Positions 58,001 to 64,000 of a stretch of DNA of 64,000 bases are shown here, piece by piece. The notes beneath the pieces were generated by a model. That model did no database searches, was not told the DNA's origin, and worked only from the letters and a program-made list of their open reading frames with translations. The stretch's first letter is position 1. Every line of letters starts with the position of its first letter. The translations under genes and the position numbers were made by a program. Location of the stretch: contig JASANC010004681.1 in assembly GCA_030248135.1 (NCBI GenBank), positions 1 to 64,000 on the forward strand, given 5' to 3'. The stretch is from Theristus sp. LFF4_11 (taxonomy: Eukaryota; Nematoda; Chromadorea; Monhysterida; Xyalidae).

Positions 58001-59825
58001 ACCCTCTCATTGTTGTTACACTATAAGCGTCTAGTGAATGTGCATTTCTATTTTGTCGAAGATTTCTATTTTCTTTTCGTTTCTATTTCCCACAAATGCG
58101 TGCAGTTTGTCGTGAGCACGCCCAGCAACTACTACACGCTACCACGCGAACACACAGGCGCACGTATCTGCGTGTCGGCTGTGCCTGTGTGTTTGAAACA
58201 AAGCCGAGCAATCGCACAGAAACGCCACGATGTTCACCAGCGTTCAGACAAGCGCTCCGCATTTACATTTTGCGTCCGATTGTGTTTTCCAGGTGTTCGT
58301 GTTGGACCATTTATTGGCGTTGCGTCCGGTGCAACTGCTGGAGCAACAGGAGCCACTGCTCTGGCAGCTGCTGCAGGTTTGTGTTTGTGTTCGCGTTCGT
58401 GCAGTTGTTTGCCGTCGCCACTACGCAAGGACATCGCACCAATTTTACCAACAGCCAAACTGCACATATAGCACCAATTTTTTGGAACACTGGCAACGCT
58501 TCACCAAAGTGTCCTTTTCCTTCCAAGTCCTCCGGGTCTAAGCTGACTCAATTTTATTGGCTCGGTCAAGCCTCAATCAATCAATCAAACTTTGGTTTTC
58601 CAATAAGAATGTTGATTTCAGATGTTTTGTTTATTTGTTATTCTCAGGTTTTTGTCGGCGGGTCCCTCAGTGACTACCAGACGTTCGTTGCGAGGAATCC
58701 GGATTTCGTAGCGCAGAATTTGACGGCGAAAAACGAGGCGCTTGCGGATAAGATGCGTATTCTCACGTTCATTTCGATTGCCGACGGGAAACAGGCGCGT
58801 GCGAAAACCGAGAAAAAAATCGCGAACTTTTCAAAGTCTCATTAAGGCAGACCGTACGCTGATTGGCTGTTTTGCCTTTCAACAGACGCTGATCAATATA
58901 CACGTGGTACATGTTGGCAGTTTCGACAGTGTCACGTTTTCGTTTAAGTGTCACATTGTGTGAGAGTTTTATTGCAGTGTTTTGCCAATCAGTTTTGCTC
59001 AACAACGGAATTCGTGCGCAGGTAAACACTTTTCTCGCTGCTTCAGGAAGTTTCATTCGCCGAGCTAGCAGCGTCCGTGCAGCTGCCAGTCGGTGAAGAC
59101 TTGGAGGACTTCATAATTCGAGCGATCAAAACCAATGCTGTGCAGGTTATTGTCGTCTTTTTGAATCACCTTTTTTAGTCAAGATTGATTCAAAATCGCG
59201 AGACGTATTCAACATGTTTTAACGTTTCCCTGTTGGCACAAGTGATGGCTCATTAAATAGGCGATGCCCCATTCCTTCAGGGGAGCCCTGTTGAGTACAG
59301 ACACTGAACGAAAGAAAAAAAACTCGATTGGCGCCCTACTTGACGGCGTTCTAAATTTCTGCATCTCAGCAGTCACGCTTCGCTTCAAGATGCCCAAAAC
59401 TAGGTTCGGTTTTTTTCATGTTGCAGGCGAAAATCGATCAGGCGCATCAGCGCTGTTTGATTCGTTGGACACAACAGCGACGTTTCGATCGGAGCCAATG
59501 GCAAACGCTACGGCAGCGACTGGACGACTGGAATATGAACCTGAAACAGGCATGTTGAGGGATGGGGAGGCTCGGGTTCGGGTTTTAGATTTATTGGGCA
59601 TGATTGGATACACATGAACAGAAATGTGCAGGGTGATAGTTTGTGTGGGCCAATCAGCTGGCAAACGTTCTCGAAAGGGATGATACGATTAGGCTGTGCC
59701 ATTTCACGCATCGCGGTGGTCGAGTTTTTGAGTTCAAGAAAAAAACAGTGATCGCAATGAAAATCGATTTTTTTAGGCCGACGCATATTTGAAGTCAGCA
59801 CTTGATGACGTGTCGGCTGCGTGAA
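55085..59825 (+). CDS. EIF3M: Eukaryotic translation initiation factor 3 subunit M
   Basis: Ten exons: 55085-55138, 55462-55671, 56275-56415, 57058-57255, 57865-57963, 58293-58376, 58648-58794, 59047-59145, 59427-59549, 59778-59825. They total 400 aa (human 374). It is a PCI-domain subunit of the eIF3 complex that recruits 40S ribosomes. Family matches in order: RVLSNLFHGFDSDHQ (human RLQLLSNLFHG), LGWFDEWKLPVADRRDCLRL (human WISDWNLTTEKKHTLLRLL), VFVLDHLLALRPVQLLE (human FLFDHLLTLKPVKFLEG), DKMRILTFISIADGKQ (human AKMRLLTFMGMAVENK) and AKIDQAHQRCLI. The winged-helix part of the PCI domain is in exons 7-9. Introns 7 and 9 appear to begin with GC (CAG-GCGCGT, CAG-GCATGT). AATAAA at 60004-60009 is a likely poly(A) signal. 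Confidence 0.93.
55385..55454. mobile_element. MITE family A, copy 4, beside a splice acceptor
   Basis: AAGCGGCATTCATGAAGCAG then TATTTAGTGACGCG, loop, CGTCACTAAACACTGCCTCA then TGAATGCC. The acceptor CGTCCAG of eIF3m exon 2 follows 1 base after the inverted arm. Confidence 0.75.
55709..55927. mobile_element. PIF/Harbinger-like MITE, TAA duplication
   Basis: TAAAGGCCCGTTTATACCTG at the left mirrors CAGGTATGAACGGGCCTTAA at the right, giving a 3-bp TAA duplication. The inner arms are ACGTATGC and GTACGTC palindromes and two CACGTCAC-rich segments. About 215 bp, non-coding, in eIF3m intron 2. Confidence 0.7.
56832..57006. mobile_element. MITE family B, copy in eIF3m intron 3
   Basis: CAGTCAAAG at the left, GCGACTG then TA at the right. 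The arms contain CAATCTGCTGATTGGTTGTT, GATCACGTGCATG, GCAGAGGCGGAGTCTGTCC and CACCAATCAGCTGATT. It ends 51 bp before the acceptor of exon 4. Confidence 0.7.
57585..57705. mobile_element. MITE family B, half copy in eIF3m intron 4
   Basis: Words TGTATGCTTTCTATGC, CTCCACAGCAATGCCTGCAC, AGAAAGCATACATGCACGTG and CAACCAATCTGCTGATTGCA. The left terminus is lost. Confidence 0.55.
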
Positions 59826-60003
59826 AATGCGGTTTGAAATTAAATGTTGAACACTTGGATCGTTTTTGTACTAGCTGTTACCAATTCCAGTTGTTTTTTA
59901 TTGTTGAAATCTGATTGTGCTTTTTTAGACTGGTGTATCTATCTGTTTTCTCTGAATGTGTTGTTGTTATTGTTGTTGTTGTTTTTGCGATAACTGTAAC
60001 GCT

Positions 60004-60009
60004 AATAAA
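60004..60009 (+). terminator. Poly(A) signal of eIF3m
   Basis: AATAAA 179 bp after the eIF3m stop codon, followed within 30 bases by TTGGACTTGG and T/G-rich sequence. It is the only good hexamer between the stop and the next gene in this direction. Confidence 0.5.
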
Positions 60010-60230
60010 TGTGAACTACGTTGGACTTGGACTTGTTGCTTTTATTATCTGTGTTAATCATAAACGTTACGCATGAAAATGAAAAAGTTGAAAAAATCAT
60101 TGGCAGTCACTCAGATCTTTGGTGTCACACATGGAATATAATTCAACATTCGAATTAGTATCGTTTCACCGTATGCTGCACCCATACATTGGTTTTCCAA
60201 GAAACTGACTGACTGGCTCACTTTTTTCTG

Positions 60231-60690
60231 ACCAATCACCGCCTTGTTTTCAAATGCAGCCAATCAGATTTGTGTACCACATTCTCAGCTGTAGACGAAT
60301 AGACCACGGTCTTGCTGACAGTCACTGGGAAGAATTTCGGTCTGAATCCAGTCCGACCCACTAAAAGCTGATGGTTAGCCGCAATCTGCATCTCATTCTT
60401 ATCGCCACCAATCACCGCCTTGTTTTCAAATGCAGCCAATCAGGTTTTGATGTACCACGTTTTCAACTGTAACGAATAGACCACGGTCTACTGAAAATCA
60501 ATAGGACGAATTTCGGTCTGAATCCAGTCCGACCCACTAAAAACTGATTTGCCGCAATCTGCATCGCATTCTCATCCCGACCAATCACCACGTTGAAAAG
60601 TTCAAATGCAGCCAATCATCATTTGTCATATAATATCACGTTTTCAATTGCAACGAATAGACGACGGTCTGTTGAAAGTCCGTGGGACGC
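60231..60690. repeat. Three tandem units of about 175-185 bp
   Basis: CCAATCACCGCCTTGTTTTC then AAATGCAGCCAATCAG begins at about 60232 and 60407, with a diverged third start at 60590 (CCAATCACCACGTTG). Each unit continues with GTACCAC, CGAATAGACCACGGTCT, GACGAATTTCGGTCTGAATC and CAGTCCGACCCACTAAAA. It lies in the spacer between eIF3m and the convergent FReD gene. Confidence 0.8.
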
Positions 60691-60884
60691 ATCTTCATCT
60701 GACACGACCGTATCCTAACCAGACCGTGGTCGGTGACCCACTGGATCCCCTTGAAATGACGTTCGCTCGGTACGCGGTTACTTCGGATGACATTCGTCAG
60801 ATTTTGTGAGCCGACCTGCATGTGTGGATGAGTTTTTTTTTCAAATTATTAAAAAGTTGATAGTATCGTTTATTTATGTTCCGG

Positions 60885-61055
60885 CTCAATGCGCGCGAAT
60901 AGAACAGTAAACTACCAGAATCCAAAATCCGAGTCCCCTAAATAGGGCCGGGACACTTGGGCGATTTTGAATTGCCATTTAAAGATTGAAACAGGTTGTC
61001 CTTCAACGACTGCAACGCATTGATGAGTCGCAGATGACGCAGGACCCAAAAATGA
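60885..61055 (-). mobile_element. MITE family D, copy 7 (reverse)
   Basis: GGCTCAATGCGCGCGAATAG, CCGAGTCCCCTAAATAGGGC, GCGATTTTGAATTGCCATTT and GATGAGTCGCAG are the reverse of family D. It lies about 30 bp past the stop codon of the FReD gene. Confidence 0.6.
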
Positions 61056-61086
61056 TAACACATAAATTCAGTCCAGAGGCGGTGAG

Positions 61087-64000
61087 TCATATGAGGGATA
61101 TGTAAAAACGTGGTGCGGCCATGCTGTAACGTCTTCCGAGAAAATGGAACGCAAAAGCGCTCACATCATAGGGCAAGTTCAAGTTTCCAGTGGCACTGTG
61201 ATAACAGTCGTTTCGATTGCGTCTCGTCGGATACCACCAGCCGGCCTGCCAGTACCGTCCGCAATTGACCGCGTCCGACGTGACCGCGCCCGCCTCATTC
61301 GGCGCCATCTCACCGGACGCGAACGTCTCGCCGCGACTGGACGCCAGGTTGTCCACTGGAAGGATATTCTTGAATTGAGATACGAGATCAAGACGCTCCG
61401 TTACGGTGGTTGTTTTGCGTTTCAACATCGTGGAACAGAAGTCAATGTTGAAGACTGGAAGAATGGAGAATCGCATATTGTTGCTCATCAACATGCAAAA
61501 CCTGATGACTAGAATAAAAGATTAGTATGGCCTATTTTTAAACGTGTCCCACTGAAATGACGTCATGCGCTTGTCGTTCTCTGCAAACCAGACTATCCGT
61601 TTAGCCGATTTCTTCCCGTAAACAAATGGTGAATGTCGAATCAGTCACACCAAACTGAAATTTTAGTGCCTGTACTTTGACAAACGGGCGTTTTTAAATA
61701 AAATGACGTCACGCTAGTCCGGACACGTTTGAATAAATCCACAATAGCCGAATGATTTTTTTAAACTTTATAAACATTAACTGGTTAAAAAACGTTTTTG
61801 ACTTGGATTTTTCGGCTTTTGAGACACTGTGTGGGTCCGATCGCATGAATACCGTATGCCAAATCCGGGTTTCCGATACGATATGATTATGATGAATCAT
61901 CACTATACTTGGAGAAACAAACTGTTCATATCATCTCATCATAGTCTTCGCCAACGTTCCATCCCACATCCCACAACCGTGTCACCTGCATGCGTGCTGA
62001 ACAACGTGCCCAGTTGCAGGCGATAACTGTCGAATTCGGACGAAACTACAAAGCGATCGTACATCGCAAAACTTGAGTGACCATCGTAGTCTGAAATGCC
62101 TCAGGATAAAAACTGGCAGTTACATTTGTATTTTTTTACGATTTTTTACGTTTGCGATTTCCGCCCTCGTTACTTTTCTGAAAAGAAACCATTGTCGAAA
62201 ATCCGTAAAACAAAAATGAAAAGAAACAAAAAAATTCAGTGCACTTCTCCGACAAACCGGTCAGTTGAATCAGCAGCGAATAATTACGATTCGGCAGCAT
62301 CGTGGTGAGCTCGTACAAATATTCGTTGCCTGCAAATCGAATGTTCACAGTCAAAAAAGAAGTAACAAAAAAGTTGTCACAACTGAAAAAGAAAAACAAA
62401 CGGATGCAACACAGATTCAACGGAGATGTCAAGTGGCACACTCATCTCAAGCATTATTTCCCAAAACTCCAGTCGAAACATTTTGTGTTATTTCACAAAT
62501 AAAATGTGCGAATTGTGATTGGTGTCCCGTCCGGTGTCTAGTAGCGCTCGGGCGTCCCAGAATAAAAAGTAGCTCATGCTCAGCAGTATCAGTAGCGAAA
62601 CCACCACGAACACCCGACGCCACCTTTGACATTTTTATTATTTTCGCGTATTCTGATTCTCAGTCGATTATTGTAGCACTTCAACCAATCAGCGCAGTGC
62701 TCGCAAACCTGCGACGGAGTGTCATACCGATCCAGAAATTTTTGTTGTCGCCGAACCCATTCCGATAGGTCGCCCAGTCGCGGTTGAAGTCAGTCGATCC
62801 GTCCAGTCGTTGTTGCACGACCGAGAATGAAAAAAAACAATCTTTGAAAATTTGACAATTTTTCTGAGAAAAAAACATGTTTTGACAAGTTTTATACTTT
62901 TATAATTACTACGGTATTTTTTATCGCATCAGTTCTGGAAATTCATAGTTACCCAAACCCCGGCGGAAAGCATTTCAAAGAAGCGTGCATTCTGCACTGC
63001 CCAGCCGAGCACGCGCACACAAGCCAACAATTAAAAAGATCAAAATATTCAAAATTATTCCCCTTTACCGTCCATCCGCCGCCATCTGTGATCAGATCAC
63101 AAGTGACGTTCATGGCACACGACTCCGGATTCAGACAGCCTGGCCTGTGAAAATTTACGACACGATTTTAAGTTTGGTGTTGCTCAATGAACAGTTACAA
63201 ATCAATGAAATGTATGTGAGCAAAATCGAGATAGCAAAGTTGCTGAATGTCTTGTATCTTCCTTGCAACTCCACAACATTGCACCTGTAAATCCGATGCA
63301 CCCCACTATTGAATCCATGAGCGTACGCTTGCACGTCTGCACAGTCGCGCGGATGCATTCGTGGGTCAGGACCAGCTGAAAGAAAGCAGGCTTTGTGTTT
63401 GCGTTGTGTTCGTGGTCAACTGTGGTCGCGTACGAAGCCCGGTGGTCAAAAAATATGATTTTCGAAAGTTCGAAAAAAAATCTAACGGCCATAAAAACTC
63501 CACTCACACACAGATATTCATGCAGAAATGGCAGTTAAACAAAAAACAGCCGTTTTTGCTTCTCACAATAACAGCGGTCAATCTGCAACGATAAAAGTGC
63601 ACGCACATGTGCATCTAGTGTTTTCTCCTGCTTGCTGTTACCATGAAAGAGGAAACCAAAAAACCCATTCTTATGCAAAAGTTCGTTCAGCCCCGGCCGG
63701 AAAATGATTTTTAAGTAAACAGACTGACCATTGCCCGGCTGGCGTCTCTTGCCGTCCTGTTTCGCTCTGTCGCCAGCATCCGGCAGAACGGACACCAGAA
63801 GTCGCGGCTCGTCCGCCGCCACCCTACCGGCGTTATTATTATTTTTATTACTATTACTATTATTACTATTACTATTACTATTGGTGTCGCCATCTGGAGT
63901 ATTTCCGCCATTCACTCCCGAATTATTCGACCTATTCGAGTAGTTGGCATTTGCATTCGAGTTTGAGTTGCCGCTGTTCACTGCAGACGAACTCGCTGGC
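61087..64000 (-). CDS. Fibrinogen-related (FReD) domain protein, 3' part
   Basis: Exons seen on the minus strand: 64000-63729 (continues beyond the window), 63375-63285, 63144-63069, 62863-62728, 62329-62258, 62090-61986, 61355-61087. The first is Asn/Ser-rich, then [20 protein letters not shown] starts the FReD. It continues with [46 protein letters not shown] and [18 protein letters not shown], ending near [15 protein letters not shown]. FReDs of secreted or membrane lectins bind glycans or receptors. The calcium-site sequence FSTxDxDND of ficolins is not present; [15 protein letters not shown] stands there. The exon at 62863 has its only AG acceptor 42 bases before the conserved VVQQR, adding a 14-residue insert inside the WTV.QRR strand. 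The N-terminus lies outside the window. Confidence 0.85.
63840..63900. repeat. Trinucleotide-like (ATT/ACT)n tract in a coding exon
   Basis: TTATTATTATTTTTATTACT and following repeats encode an Asn/Ser run on the minus strand, upstream of the FReD. It is a low-complexity, length-variable tract. Confidence 0.6.

Noticed and set aside
1..64000. CRISPR arrays, bacterial operons, ribosome binding sites
   Set aside because: The split genes and repeats show this is eukaryotic nuclear DNA; no regularly spaced repeat array of CRISPR type is present.

Overview
This is nuclear DNA of an animal, probably an invertebrate. Coding sequence is split into many exons with GT..AG introns. 3' splice sites are mostly TTTCAG or TTGCAG, which is reminiscent of nematodes and other ecdysozoans but does not prove that placement. 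I cannot name the species. Exon models were assembled by hand from reading-frame phase and protein family resemblance. In every model given, the exon phases close and the total coding length is divisible by three.

Layout. (1) 1398-11215, minus: a 17-exon LOTUS plus Tudor protein of the TDRD5/TDRD7 (Tejas/Tapas) type, a germ-granule/piRNA factor. (2) 11217-13600: transposon and G-tract desert directly upstream of its start codon. (3) 13844-20467, minus: a decayed copy of dihydrodiol dehydrogenase (DHDH), split by a CR1/Jockey-like LINE (about 15205-18588). (4) 21179-25167, minus: an intact 8-exon DHDH paralogue. (5) 25168-27528: gene-poor DNA with a hAT element. (6) 27529-36877, plus: a 14-exon CTTNBP2/CTTNBP2NL-like protein. 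(7) 36878-39665: AT-rich non-coding DNA with a Tc1/mariner MITE. (8) 39666-43037, plus: an RMDN family protein. (9) 44450-53603, plus: mitochondrial tyrosyl-tRNA synthetase YARS2. (10) 54511-54750, plus: SDHAF1, one exon. (11) 55085-59825, plus: eIF3m, 10 exons. (12) 61087 to the window end, minus: the 3' part of a fibrinogen-related (FReD) protein.

Genes 8 to 10 all have mitochondrial or mitochondria-contact roles and lie in the same direction, followed by eIF3m. Each has its own sizeable spacer, so I see no proof of an operon.

The most striking feature is the mobile-element load inside introns. I found seven hAT-type insertions with perfect 8-bp target duplications, one of them a three-level nest. 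There are also several MITE families (called A, B and D here), a repeat family C and a G-rich repeat E. MITEs of unrelated families sit within a few bases of splice sites in several genes. In eIF3m intron 1 both splice junctions lie in a 9-bp direct repeat, so the window may record introner-like, transposon-derived intron gain. Three introns appear to start with GC instead of GT.
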